Assembly (NCBI GenBank): GCA_903930435.1
Contig: CAIYYN010000062.1
Coordinates: 1-64,000 of the forward strand
Direction: 5' to 3'
Length of the DNA: 64,000 bases
Source of the DNA: an uncultured Hyphomicrobiales bacterium
Lineage (GTDB): Bacteria; Pseudomonadota; Alphaproteobacteria; Rhizobiales; Ancalomicrobiaceae
Positions within the stretch are counted from its first letter, which is position 1. Each line of letters opens with the position of its first letter. The translations under genes and the position numbers were made by a program. Under the pieces are notes generated by a model. The model had not been told where the DNA came from and ran no database searches. It was given only the letters and a program-made list of their open reading frames with translations. Positions 48,411 to 57,710 of the stretch are shown here, piece by piece.

Positions 48411-48806
48411 TCAATCGCGGCAAGAGGCGCAGGGCATTGCCGGAACGAAGGGCTCGACCGTGACGCGGGCGAGACCAGAGATCCCGAGGAGCCGGGCGGC
48501 TCCACGGGAAAGATCGAGACAACGGCCCCGCACATAGGGTCCGCGATCCGCAATGACGGTCTGAAGGGTTCGCAAGCTCGCCAGATCAGTGACCCTGATC
48601 CGGGTTCCCAACGGCAGGGTGCGATGGGCCGCAAGATTGTCGTCCGGGCGATGCCTGCGGCCGTCGGCAAGAGGTCGATTGAACCCCTCCCAATAGACCG
48701 AGGCAACGCATGTCTCCGACGCGACGGCCTGCCCGGCGCACGCGAGCACGCCGATGAAAAAGAAGATGACTTTGATCAGTGGAAAGCCTCGCAACGCCTG
48801 AGACAA
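48411..48806 (-). CDS. Secreted RlpA-like double-psi beta-barrel protein (candidate lysis enzyme)
   Basis: The 131-residue protein has a signal sequence (LIKVIFFFIGVLACAGQAVA) and an RlpA-type double-psi barrel: CVASVYW, LAAHRTLPLGTRIRVTDL and IADRGPYVRGRCLDLSRGAA. His61 and Asp87 fall at the positions I recall as important in Pseudomonas RlpA, a lytic transglycosylase that cuts peptide-free glycan. The usual Gly-Glu before them is Gly-Arg here. No muramidase or amidase lies nearby, so this may be the endolysin, exported by its own signal. The start is uncertain (TTG at 48806 or a codon closer to the signal). Confidence 0.7.
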   Translation of the reverse strand: MSQALRGFPLIKVIFFFIGVLACAGQAVASETCVASVYWEGFNRPLADGRRHRPDDNLAAHRTLPLGTRIRVTDLASLRTLQTVIADRGPYVRGRCLDLSRGAARLLGISGLARVTVEPFVPAMPCASCRD

Positions 48807-48883
48807 CGCCCGGAACGGCGATTGAGCTTTTCGCCCTTGGCGTCGTGATCAGAACACGTCCGGACAAGCAGTTTCGGTCAGGA

Positions 48884-50371
48884 TCAGGCAGTCAGGGCCG
48901 GAATGACGGTATTCATGACCTTGTCGGCCATGCGGCGCGCGATGTAATCGGTGCCGGTCACGCCGGGGATCGCATAGGACGGATGCAGGCTATCGACGCT
49001 GTTGATGTAAAGCGACGTATTGGTCGACGAGATCCACGCACCATCCGTATCGGCAACCTGCGGGAAGAACCAGGATTTCCCGTCGTTCCATGTGGCAAAA
49101 GCTGACGCAAGGGCAGTTTCTTGCGTGGGATAGCCGGTCGGGGACGTGATGCTGGCAGAAATGCCGAAAATCACGATTGGCACATTGGGATAGAGCGCGC
49201 GCGCATTCTGCCACGCCGTCAATGCGTTCGCTGTTACACTGGCCGCCGGCGCCGATGCATCATTCGGGGACCCGGAAAAGACAATGATATCCGGCGTGAT
49301 GACCGACGCGTCGCGCAGCCGCATCGGATCCGCCCAGTTGTAATTGCTGGCCGGGCTGCCTGCACTGACATAGCCAGTGCCGGACACCGACGCCGTGTAA
49401 CACTCCCAGCCCATGCGGATGCACAACTGGTGAAACAGGTTATTGGGACCAAAGGCCGCAGCCGCGCCGCCATTGCCGAAACTGTCACTGATGATCAGGG
49501 CCCTGGGCCGGGATGATGGAACCCAGACACGCGAGCCGTTATAGAGATAAATGCCGGAGATCGTTGTGCCACCGGGCAATTCAACCCGGATTTTATGTGC
49601 GCCCGCATTGGCCAGTGTCAACGATATGTAGTTGGTGCCACTAACGGCCATAGCTGTTGCGCCGGCCGACAGATAGGCGTCATCAACTGCAATGCGAAAC
49701 GCGTTCAACGAGGACGTGGTTGTCGAAAAAATCTGCAGGATCAGGCTTGCGGCGGCGGTCGTGAAATTGGCCCCGTCAAAATTTGTTTCAAAAATGACAG
49801 GAACATAATTGTTGTTCTGTGCAGTGGGGGGAGTTGCAGCATTGCCGGCTGTTCCCATCACAAGTGTTGCGGTGCCGCCGCTTCCCCCCATCACACCGCC
49901 AATCGGCTTGATGGCGCGCGGGAAAAACCCGACCGAAATACCTGTTGCCGTTGCCGTCGCCGCCTTGGACAAGGTGATGGTATTCGTCGTCGTGTTAACC
50001 GCCGTTACGTAGGTCCCCGGAGGGATGTTGGCCGGATAGCCCTGGCCGGACGGGGACCGGTCGACGACAGGCATGCCAACCGACAGGGCGCTGGGGGCCG
50101 CGCCCGACACATAGGTGTAATTCGTCAGGACGTTGCTGCCTGCCGTCGTGTTGAACGTGTGGGAGGCCACAAAACCGCCGAGCGCCGGGATCAGGTTGGT
50201 GAAACCGGTCAGGTTCGGGGCGGTCGACGAAACGACCACCGTTGCTGCACCCGCGTTGACGGGATTGGCCAGAAGGTTCGAGGCCAGCGCCGCAACGGCG
50301 GCTGCGTACAAGAGGGATTTCTGCCTGGGTGCAAGTGTCGAAGTCGACATCGGGGCAAAATTGCTGGACAT
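48884..50371 (-). CDS. SGNH/GDSL-hydrolase-domain virion protein
   Basis: The 495-residue protein has a hydrophobic N-terminal segment, a beta-rich region with many Thr/Ala/Gly residues to about 270, and an SGNH hydrolase domain from VWVPSSRPRALIISDSFGNGG. The nucleophile Ser lies in ISDSFGNG, the Asn block in VFSGSPND, and the catalytic Asp-His pair in DSLHPSY near the end. Such esterases on phages deacetylate surface polysaccharides. It is probably a virion-borne receptor-processing enzyme. The ATG at 50371 is supported by GAGGTG upstream; a TTG at 50389 would overlap the preceding gene. Confidence 0.75.
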   Translation of the reverse strand: MSSNFAPMSTSTLAPRQKSLLYAAAVAALASNLLANPVNAGAATVVVSSTAPNLTGFTNLIPALGGFVASHTFNTTAGSNVLTNYTYVSGAAPSALSVGMPVVDRSPSGQGYPANIPPGTYVTAVNTTTNTITLSKAATATATGISVGFFPRAIKPIGGVMGGSGGTATLVMGTAGNAATPPTAQNNNYVPVIFETNFDGANFTTAAASLILQIFSTTTSSLNAFRIAVDDAYLSAGATAMAVSGTNYISLTLANAGAHKIRVELPGGTTISGIYLYNGSRVWVPSSRPRALIISDSFGNGGAAAAFGPNNLFHQLCIRMGWECYTASVSGTGYVSAGSPASNYNWADPMRLRDASVITPDIIVFSGSPNDASAPAASVTANALTAWQNARALYPNVPIVIFGISASITSPTGYPTQETALASAFATWNDGKSWFFPQVADTDGAWISSTNTSLYINSVDSLHPSYAIPGVTGTDYIARRMADKVMNTVIPALTA

Positions 50372-50381
50372 CTCATTCACC

Positions 50382-51875
50382 TCAATCAATCATCACAGAC
50401 ACTTGGGCAGACGCTGACGGCGCATAGATCTGCAGCCGCCCCTTGAATGTCGTGGACGACCACGAGCCACCTTGAGCCCCGACAGCAGCTCCACCAGCGA
50501 GCGCGAATACCGATGCATTGTTTGGGGCCGTCCCGCTCGCCGCCGTGCCGTCATCGCGGACAATGACGACCTGGGCACCGCTCGTGTTCTCGATATCGAC
50601 GTTGTTGCGGGTAGCCGATGCGGGCACTGTCGCGATCAGAACGTAGCTGGCATATGGCCCGGAGGCTGCGAAGTTTGCGCCGACGTTTGGCAGCGTCGGC
50701 TTATTGGCAGAATAATCAGTGCCAACGCTGCCCGTTGCCGAAACCGAACCAATGGCATTGGTACCAGCGGGCAACGCCTGTGCCGGGTCAAGTCCGACAG
50801 TCACAAGCGACACATCCGGTGCCGATGACACGACGCCTGTTACCAGCAACGATGCCCCGGAGCCGGTCAATGCCGATACCAGCCGCACGCGAAACTGCGG
50901 GAAACCCGCGACAGGCACCTGAAAGCCCTTGGAATAATTTGCCGACAGGTTGACTGACCCGACGGTCGTATAGTCGATGATCGTGGGCGCCTTGATGGGC
51001 AGCCAGGTCGCGCCGTCGAAGACCTCGAAGATGACGTTCCCGCCGGTCAAACTGGCGTTCGCCACCAGGGTCACGATCACGGTGTCCATGCCGCTGGTGG
51101 CAAAAGTCGCTGCCGTGTTGGCGGTTGTTGCCGTGGTCCAGGTTGCCGACACGGGTGGCTGAAACCCGTCAAACATCGGCAGCGGATTGTTTGACGCAAC
51201 TGCCGCCCCGCCGACCTGAATGCCGACGTTCCAGCCACCCGATTGGGTCGCAGCGAAGCCGGTATTGGTGATCGACCCGATGGCATTGGTGCCAGCGGGC
51301 AAGGGCGGCAGGGCAGTCAACGAAACAGGCTGGGTTGCCTGCCAGAAGGCGCCCGTCACGGCGAGTGGATTTGACAGTTTGGCCCAGATGGCCGAGAGCC
51401 AGCCTGTGATACCAACGCCTCCGGCAGGCAGCGTCGCGCCCGTGATTGGAGCGCCGTTGGTTTCCGTTACGCCCTGCACGGCAGGCAGGTTGGATATTGA
51501 AACTGACCCACTGACGGGCTGAACCGCCGGCTGGTTTTCCACGATGACGCGGAGATTCCGATTAAGGTCCGTGGAAAGCGGCACCATTGCGCCTTCCGTT
51601 GCAACGGGAGGCGCAGCATTTGCCTGTGCGTCCGTTGAGACAGTACCAACCGAAATCGACGCACCGTTCAGGCTGACCGGCAAGGGATTGCTGGCCGAAA
51701 CGGCCGCACCGGCCACCGTAGGTGCAACCGGTACCGGGTTCGCTGTCGCCACATCGGCGTTTGCAACCCGCAGGTTCGCCGCCGTGGACGTCCGTTGCAA
51801 CCCTGAGCCCATATCGAAGGACTCAGAGGTAAACAGCGCGCCGTTGCCGTCGCGCAAGGTGGTATTATTCGCCAT
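50382..51875 (-). CDS. Beta-rich virion-type protein of unknown function
   Basis: The 497-residue protein is low in charge and rich in Ala, Gly, Ser, Thr and Val, as in fibres and spikes. Two matching segments, LPAGTNAIGSITNTG and LPAGTNAIGSVSATG, sit about 200 residues apart, and SNPLPV/NNPLPM motifs recur, suggesting internally repeated shaft units. No catalytic motif is seen. It lies between the 41-residue ORF and the SGNH gene. Role as spike or fibre subunit is inferred from composition and position. Confidence 0.65.
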   Translation of the reverse strand: MANNTTLRDGNGALFTSESFDMGSGLQRTSTAANLRVANADVATANPVPVAPTVAGAAVSASNPLPVSLNGASISVGTVSTDAQANAAPPVATEGAMVPLSTDLNRNLRVIVENQPAVQPVSGSVSISNLPAVQGVTETNGAPITGATLPAGGVGITGWLSAIWAKLSNPLAVTGAFWQATQPVSLTALPPLPAGTNAIGSITNTGFAATQSGGWNVGIQVGGAAVASNNPLPMFDGFQPPVSATWTTATTANTAATFATSGMDTVIVTLVANASLTGGNVIFEVFDGATWLPIKAPTIIDYTTVGSVNLSANYSKGFQVPVAGFPQFRVRLVSALTGSGASLLVTGVVSSAPDVSLVTVGLDPAQALPAGTNAIGSVSATGSVGTDYSANKPTLPNVGANFAASGPYASYVLIATVPASATRNNVDIENTSGAQVVIVRDDGTAASGTAPNNASVFALAGGAAVGAQGGSWSSTTFKGRLQIYAPSASAQVSVMID

Positions 51876-51887
51876 GTGCTTGAATCC

Positions 51888-52013
51888 TCAAAAATAATAG
51901 CCGCGATACCCGGAATTGGCCGGGTTCGAGAAATCCAGCCCTGGCTGGATTGCGGTCTTTGTGGTGGGCCGGTAGCCGAGCAGTTGAACCATGCGAACGC
52001 CAAGCTTCAGCAT
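51888..52013 (-). CDS. 41-residue protein between spike-base and virion genes
   Basis: This small frame begins MLKLGVRMVQLLGYRP and ends SGYRGYYF. GAGGG lies seven bases before its ATG, the start is directly behind the spike-base stop, and the next gene starts 12 bases after its stop. The tight fit and good ribosome site support it as a real gene. The function is unknown. Confidence 0.6.
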   Translation of the reverse strand: MLKLGVRMVQLLGYRPTTKTAIQPGLDFSNPANSGYRGYYF

Positions 52014-52015
52014 CG

Positions 52016-52351
52016 TCAGGCCCTCAGCAGCAGGATCTGAACACCGGCTGCAAACAGGTTGACTGACCCCGTCGCCCAGATACGCCGAACCGAAATGGCC
52101 TCGTAGGTGCTCGCACCTGGTGGAATCGTGATCGGGACCGAAATCGTGTCGGTTGCTGCGGCCAAGGGCGTTACGGTCAGTGTCACTGCAGAAGCGGTCG
52201 CTGGTACATAGACGCGCAACGCCTTTGCGTAGGTCGGCAGATCCGTCGTGTCGGAGACCATCGCTGCTGTCAGCGGAATTGCATCGACCGAGGGACCTGA
52301 TCGGTCAGGGGCAACGGTTGCGAAATTGTCCGATGCTGGTGTGTAGGGCAT
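52016..52351 (-). CDS. Head-spike-base-like protein (Rcc01079/GhsA type)
   Basis: The 111-residue protein shows the pattern AIPLTAAMVSDTTDLPTYAKALRVYVPATA...ISVRRIWATGSVNLFAAG, which fits the spike-base family named after R. capsulatus Rcc01079 (DT-DLP-ALRVYV...RI-ATG). In R. capsulatus this protein is part of head spikes that bind the recipient's capsule, and it is encoded away from the main cluster. Here it lies inside it. The family match is by recognition, not by a search. Confidence 0.6.
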   Translation of the reverse strand: MPYTPASDNFATVAPDRSGPSVDAIPLTAAMVSDTTDLPTYAKALRVYVPATASAVTLTVTPLAAATDTISVPITIPPGASTYEAISVRRIWATGSVNLFAAGVQILLLRA

Positions 52352-52409
52352 GGGGTTCGTTCCTCATGAAGGGCTTGCATTCACATTTGTTTCAAAAGGG
52401 ATTGTGCGG

Positions 52410-53729
52410 CTATTCGAACTCCCAGACCCACACGAGTCCGTTCGCTCCTGAGCCGCCCGCACGCCCCGTTGCATTCGAGGCAACTGTTCCGCCTGCGCCG
52501 CCACTGCCCGGCGACGCGCCCGTGTTTCCGGGAGCATTGCCGATTCCGCCCAAACCGCCGCCGCCAAAAAATCCAGAGCCACCATTGCCCGAGATGACGT
52601 TATTGGCATCGAAGCGCATGGCCGGTGCCCCGGGAGAGCCGCTGAACGCATAGTCTCCCTGTGAGGCACTACCGCCATTGCCACCCGTCACGGCAGTCGC
52701 GAAGGTTGCTGGCGTCATTGTTGGTCCGCCGTTGCCGCCGCCTGCGACAGCGAAGGTCCCGAACGAGGTCGCACCGCCATTGCCGCCGGGTCCGCCTGTC
52801 GAAACGCCACCTGCGCCGCCTGACCCGATCGTGACTGAAACTGCCGGGCTTGAGGTCACGTCCTGGAATTTGATTGCCAGACCGCCTGCGCCGCCGCCGC
52901 CACCCGCCCCGCTCGCACTTGCATTGCCAGCGATGCCACCGCCACCGCCACCGCCGCCTATGGCAAGGATCAGCGCCAGACGGACACCGGATGGCCGGGT
53001 CCATGTGCCCGACACCGAGAACCACGACATCGACTTCAAGCGCCCGCCGCCCAGCAATCCGCCAGGCTGCAAGGTCAATTGTCCCGTCGTGTTGTTGATG
53101 TTGATGGCTTCGGTCCAGTGATTGCCGTCCGGGGCGACCTTCAGGTGCAAATTGTCATCGCCGCACAGCCCGAATTCCGCCCGGCCCGAATAATTGGTCT
53201 GGAAGAGCCAGGACAGCGTGTTGGCCGTCGTTGACTTGTTGAGCGTCCCGCGCATGTCGCCGGTGCCGCCTTCGCTCAACGCCAGTGCGGTGATCAACAA
53301 CGTATTGAGTTTGGCAGACAGGGGATTGGCAGATGTCGCCGTGGTGCCCAGACCCAATAGCTGCACACCCTGAAGCGTCGACGCTAACATCCCGAATGCA
53401 TCGGCCCAGACTGTTCCCGTCCACACAAAGATGCGGCTTTGTGCCACCACCCAGACGAGCCAGCCGGTATCTGGTGGATAGAAATTCCAGACCCCCTGTT
53501 GCCAGGCCGCGATCTGGTTGGTTTTACCTGCCCAGGCTCCGGTTGCATTGGCGGCAACAATATAGGCGTCGCTGTCGTTGCTCGTTGCCGGCGGTGCGGC
53601 GAGGGTCTGAGACAGCACAGTCGCCTGCACAAGCTGGTCGAGCGCGAGGATCGCTTCATTATGAGTCACGTTCTTCTGTGCCTGCCCCGCATCAATCAGC
53701 GGCAGGTTCAACTTTGTCGTCGCTGTCAT
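52410..53729 (-). CDS. DUF2793 glycine-rich tail-fibre protein
   Basis: This 439-residue protein starts with the DUF2793 signature MTATTKLNLPLIDAGQAQKN, followed by HNEAILALDQLVQ, which marks phage or GTA fibres that sit on the tail. After about residue 250 it becomes a glycine-rich low-complexity domain (GGGGGGIAGNASASGAGGGG and similar runs), ending LVWVWEFE. Such domains form the distal, receptor-contacting part of fibres. It starts 27 bases after the g15 homologue. As I recall, a DUF2793 fibre also exists for the R. capsulatus GTA, at a separate locus. Confidence 0.85.
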   Translation of the reverse strand: MTATTKLNLPLIDAGQAQKNVTHNEAILALDQLVQATVLSQTLAAPPATSNDSDAYIVAANATGAWAGKTNQIAAWQQGVWNFYPPDTGWLVWVVAQSRIFVWTGTVWADAFGMLASTLQGVQLLGLGTTATSANPLSAKLNTLLITALALSEGGTGDMRGTLNKSTTANTLSWLFQTNYSGRAEFGLCGDDNLHLKVAPDGNHWTEAININNTTGQLTLQPGGLLGGGRLKSMSWFSVSGTWTRPSGVRLALILAIGGGGGGGGIAGNASASGAGGGGGAGGLAIKFQDVTSSPAVSVTIGSGGAGGVSTGGPGGNGGATSFGTFAVAGGGNGGPTMTPATFATAVTGGNGGSASQGDYAFSGSPGAPAMRFDANNVISGNGGSGFFGGGGLGGIGNAPGNTGASPGSGGAGGTVASNATGRAGGSGANGLVWVWEFE

Positions 53730-53756
53730 GGAGTGACTTTCGCTGGGATCGAGAGG

Positions 53757-56700
53757 TCAGAGTTTGAGTGTCGCAGTGCGCCAGACGCCGGGGCCGATCG
53801 TGGCGCTGAGTTCGGCGATTTGAACCGAATAGCTTGATTGCAGGCTGCCAAAATCACTGATCTGGTTGACGGCCATATAGATGAAGCTCGGCGACGCCAC
53901 CGCCTGTGTTCGAACCACGACACCAGACTTGATTATATTGATCTGATACGCCTCGGATTGCTCGCCGAGTGGCACGTCTCCCGCTGTCCAGGCATCGGCA
54001 CCCGGCATGCGCGACCGGCGAATCCAGGTGAACGTCACGTCACCCGTGGTGGGATCGCGACAACCCCGAACGTCCGTCGGGCTCCACGGCCAGAGTCCGC
54101 GACCAACCGGCGTGAGCGCTACGTCAATAAAGGAGGATTGGGTATAGTCACCTTGCGCCGGTCCGATCTTGAGGGATATCGGCAGTCCGAGGTCGTTCTG
54201 GCTGATAGGGAGCGCAATCAATGATCCATCGAGCAGCACGAACGGGCTTCCGGCCGGGATCGGGGCATTCCACGCATCTTCCGAGCCGCCCTGCGCCCGC
54301 AACAGATCACTAAGCCGATAGGTATTGGATGCAGAGAGCGTGGCGGTTGCAAACTGGAACACTTCCCAAGTCCCGGCGCTGTTCTGGACGGCAGCAAAAT
54401 TCGCGCCCGCGAGCAATTGCGCTTCGGTCACCGAACTGAGCTGGCCGGACTGAATGAGAACACTGATGACAGCCGCCCGGTCAAACACGCTGACCGGCCC
54501 TGCAACGACAGGCGTCAGCGTCGTGCCAAGTACAGAACGCTGGTCGTGGGTTGCAATCAGCGAATAAGACCCGCCGCCAGCAGCCTCCCGCCAGATGGCA
54601 ACCGAACCGGGCCACGGATTGGCATCCACTGCGACATAGGGCTGATAATAGGGGTCGGCATCACTCAAGTGGGCGATGTCGACGACATAAACGGTCGGCT
54701 TGCCATAGGTCGCCGCTGGCTTGACCGTCTGGGATTGGGTCGCGCCGGGCGCTGGAGCATAGAGCGCCGGATAGATTGATCGGCTTTCGATTGCTCGTGT
54801 TGATCCATCAGTGATCCGCGTGACCATGACGGTGCGTTCCTGGGAACCGACCGCAATTGTCAGGATATCGCCGGGTTCGATGGCGATCTGCTGCGGTGGC
54901 AGCGCGAAGTTTATCTGCTCGCGACCGATCCAGAGGTCGTGCAGCCATTGATCCGCGATGCCCAACGTCACATCCAGTGGCGCAACGATCGGCAAATCTG
55001 CCTTGTTGTGCGCAGAACTGAACCCGGCAAGCCGCGCGGAATAAACGGTCGAGCGGCGATAATTGCGCAGCACGTCCGAGACCGTCACCGACACCTGACG
55101 CGGCAATTCGGTTTCCTGCGTTCGCTTCAATTCCAGGAGGGGCGATTTTCCGGGATCGACCAGATCATCATAGTCGAACGAGGCGACCGGCTGTCGTGCC
55201 CGACCGGCGAAGCGGATCGAGACACCGGTATCAATCGCGTCGATCTGCCACGCGCTTAGCAGCGGTTCGATGGCGCTTCTGGCGGACATGTTGCTGTCGA
55301 TCAGGTACCCGTCGACGTGCCCGCCGATAGCCACCGTCTCGATCCCGGTGAACCCGTAATCCGCCAGGATCGCCCGGATCAGCCCATCGACACTGGTGCC
55401 ACCAAGCCGCCCGGTCAGCCAATGGCCGCAATTCCAGTTGGCAGCATCCATCCAGACCGACGTGAAGGACGGAAACGCCGGAAACGGACGTGCGTCCCAG
55501 GTCCACAGGTGGATCGTGGCCGGATCGATCATCGGCGCGCCTGAAGATGTCGTCAGGCTTGCGGCGGAAAGATGATCGGGATCACTCATATCCCAGGCCG
55601 AGAGCACGGCTTCGAGAAACCGGCGCTGCATCAGGTCATCGCGGGCACCCGACGAGAAATACGGCAACCCCGCTTCAGCGGAATAAGCATCTGGAAACTT
55701 GTTCGGCTGGTTGGCGCCGAGATCAACCGCCGGGCAGCCGGTTTCGGTGAACCAGATCGGCTTGGATTTAGGTACCCAGGCTGTCGGTGTCGTCGCTTGC
55801 ACCCCACCCGGCCGGTTGAAATGCTGTGATTGCCACCAGTTTGGAAAATCCTTGAACCGGAAAACCCATGGCTCGGAATAGGCGCCGTCCATTATGGGCG
55901 TTCGCACCTGATTGCTGCGATCACCGGGGCTCGCGTAATACCAGTCGTATCCCTCTCCCGCCAGAACGTTGGTTCTGAGATAGGTTGGATCTGAGGCTGA
56001 CGTTGAAATCGCGCCATCCTGATTGGCCTGATACCGCCAGTCGCTCAAGGGTGCGTAATTGTCGACTCCGATGAAATCGACATTCTGACTGGCCCAGAAC
56101 GGATCGAGGTGGAAGTAGACATCATTGCTTCCATCCTGCGGCTGATGGCCAAAATATTCCGACCAGTCCGCCCCGTAAGAGACCTTCGTCCCTGTTCCCA
56201 TGACGGATTTGACCTCGGCTGCTAGTTGCACGAGCGCACTGACGAAGGGATAGGTGCCGGGTCCTGATCGGACCGTCGTCAGCCCGCGCAGTTCCGAGCC
56301 GATCAGAAACGCGTCCACGCCGCCTGCCAGAACGGCGAGATTGGCATAGTGCAGGATAAACCGCCGAAAGCTCCACTCAGTGCCCGCATAGGCGACGGAT
56401 GTGCCAATCGCACTGAAATCCGTGAGCGCCGCTTTGCCGACAAACTGCGCGACCTGTGCCGCCGCCGCCGCTGTCTTGTCGACCGTACCTGCAACGCCTG
56501 CGGCAGGATTGCATGTGATCCGGCCACGCCAAGGAAACGCCGCCTGCGCCGGAGCGCCATAGGGATCGGGCAACGTGTTACCCGGCGGGATGTCCATCAT
56601 CAGGAACGGATAAAGCGTGACCTTCAGCCCGCGCTTGTTGATTTCCTGAATGGCCTGAACAACGCTGGCATCATCCGGTGTTCCGCCGAAGGCTGCGATC

Positions 56701-57683
56701 GCCGCAGATGGCGTCGTTTGACCATAGGTGAGCGGTGGCACCACGTAAGACACCTGCCGCGCCGTCCCGCGTGTCAGACCGCTGACTGACCAGAAGGCAC
56801 TGACGACGCGTGCATTGGCCTCGGCACGCGGCGCGATGGTGCAATTGCCGGCCCTGAGATCATCCCCGTACCAGGTCACGACCAGCGCGACGCGTTCGAT
56901 ATTTGGACAGATACCCTGCAGATCATCGAGCGCAGACAGGATATCGGTTGCCTGATAGAGCGCATGCCGGTTCTCAGACACGGTCGCGCCGTTGGTATCG
57001 ACAGAGGTATCGGCAACCGTCGAATAGCCGAATTCCGTCGACCCCGGGATCATCGTCACGGCCCGAACCCGCGCTTCAAGCGTATCAACGCAGCGGATGA
57101 CTTCGAAATTGAGCTGCGGAATGCGATTGCCATACTTGGTCAACGGCAGTCGCTCGAACACGACATAGGCCAGATCGCGATAGGCAGGCACGCCACCGGG
57201 CTGGACGGCGAGGATCAGCGGATCCTGCAACTGCGTTGCCGATCCGGTGTAAACCCGCATCGTGACAGTGGTCAGATCCAGTTCGACACCATCCGCCCAG
57301 ACGCGCGCGACACGATTGATCGGCCCAAGGCAAAGCCCGACCGCAAAATTGGCGTAATAATCATAGCTTGTCGTCGAGGGGCCGCCCTTGCCGCCTGAAT
57401 TGGATTTGACTGCATCTTCTTCATATTGCGTCGCCCAGATGATATCGCCTGAGACCCGGACCCGTCCGTAAACCTGTGCGATGGACGCACCTTCAGTCGA
57501 CGACATCACCGTCAGATCGGTCAGTCGCGGCCCCTTGGTGCGACTCGGCATCGTCGAGCGGATCAGTTCCTGGTCGATGATTGCACCAGCAAGTCCGCCA
57601 AGTGCGCGGCCTGCCATCGCCCCGATCGGGCCAAGAATAGACCCTGCGGCAGCGCCCGCAGCCGATAACAGAATGGTTGCCAA
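53757..57683 (-). CDS. GTA g15-like baseplate multidomain (host specificity) protein
   Basis: This 1308-residue protein matches GTA g15, the central tail-tip hub. The N-terminus (ATILLSAAGAAAGSILGPIG) has hydrophobic segments. A glycoside-hydrolase-like TIM barrel lies around residues 430-760 (FLIGSELRGLT; WFTETGCPAVDLGANQPNKF; SYGADWSEYFG). Phage-tail lysozyme/fibronectin-like domains make up the rest. The TTG start has AGGAGG eight bases upstream. It follows g14 after 27 bases. Confidence 0.92.
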   Translation of the reverse strand: MATILLSAAGAAAGSILGPIGAMAGRALGGLAGAIIDQELIRSTMPSRTKGPRLTDLTVMSSTEGASIAQVYGRVRVSGDIIWATQYEEDAVKSNSGGKGGPSTTSYDYYANFAVGLCLGPINRVARVWADGVELDLTTVTMRVYTGSATQLQDPLILAVQPGGVPAYRDLAYVVFERLPLTKYGNRIPQLNFEVIRCVDTLEARVRAVTMIPGSTEFGYSTVADTSVDTNGATVSENRHALYQATDILSALDDLQGICPNIERVALVVTWYGDDLRAGNCTIAPRAEANARVVSAFWSVSGLTRGTARQVSYVVPPLTYGQTTPSAAIAAFGGTPDDASVVQAIQEINKRGLKVTLYPFLMMDIPPGNTLPDPYGAPAQAAFPWRGRITCNPAAGVAGTVDKTAAAAAQVAQFVGKAALTDFSAIGTSVAYAGTEWSFRRFILHYANLAVLAGGVDAFLIGSELRGLTTVRSGPGTYPFVSALVQLAAEVKSVMGTGTKVSYGADWSEYFGHQPQDGSNDVYFHLDPFWASQNVDFIGVDNYAPLSDWRYQANQDGAISTSASDPTYLRTNVLAGEGYDWYYASPGDRSNQVRTPIMDGAYSEPWVFRFKDFPNWWQSQHFNRPGGVQATTPTAWVPKSKPIWFTETGCPAVDLGANQPNKFPDAYSAEAGLPYFSSGARDDLMQRRFLEAVLSAWDMSDPDHLSAASLTTSSGAPMIDPATIHLWTWDARPFPAFPSFTSVWMDAANWNCGHWLTGRLGGTSVDGLIRAILADYGFTGIETVAIGGHVDGYLIDSNMSARSAIEPLLSAWQIDAIDTGVSIRFAGRARQPVASFDYDDLVDPGKSPLLELKRTQETELPRQVSVTVSDVLRNYRRSTVYSARLAGFSSAHNKADLPIVAPLDVTLGIADQWLHDLWIGREQINFALPPQQIAIEPGDILTIAVGSQERTVMVTRITDGSTRAIESRSIYPALYAPAPGATQSQTVKPAATYGKPTVYVVDIAHLSDADPYYQPYVAVDANPWPGSVAIWREAAGGGSYSLIATHDQRSVLGTTLTPVVAGPVSVFDRAAVISVLIQSGQLSSVTEAQLLAGANFAAVQNSAGTWEVFQFATATLSASNTYRLSDLLRAQGGSEDAWNAPIPAGSPFVLLDGSLIALPISQNDLGLPISLKIGPAQGDYTQSSFIDVALTPVGRGLWPWSPTDVRGCRDPTTGDVTFTWIRRSRMPGADAWTAGDVPLGEQSEAYQINIIKSGVVVRTQAVASPSFIYMAVNQISDFGSLQSSYSVQIAELSATIGPGVWRTATLKL

Positions 57684-57710
57684 GCGCTTGCCTCCTCAAA
57701 TCAGGGAACG

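Noticed and set aside
49595-50446. 283-codon plus-strand frame opposite the SGNH gene
   Set aside because: Cys- and Arg-rich antisense shadow without any motif.
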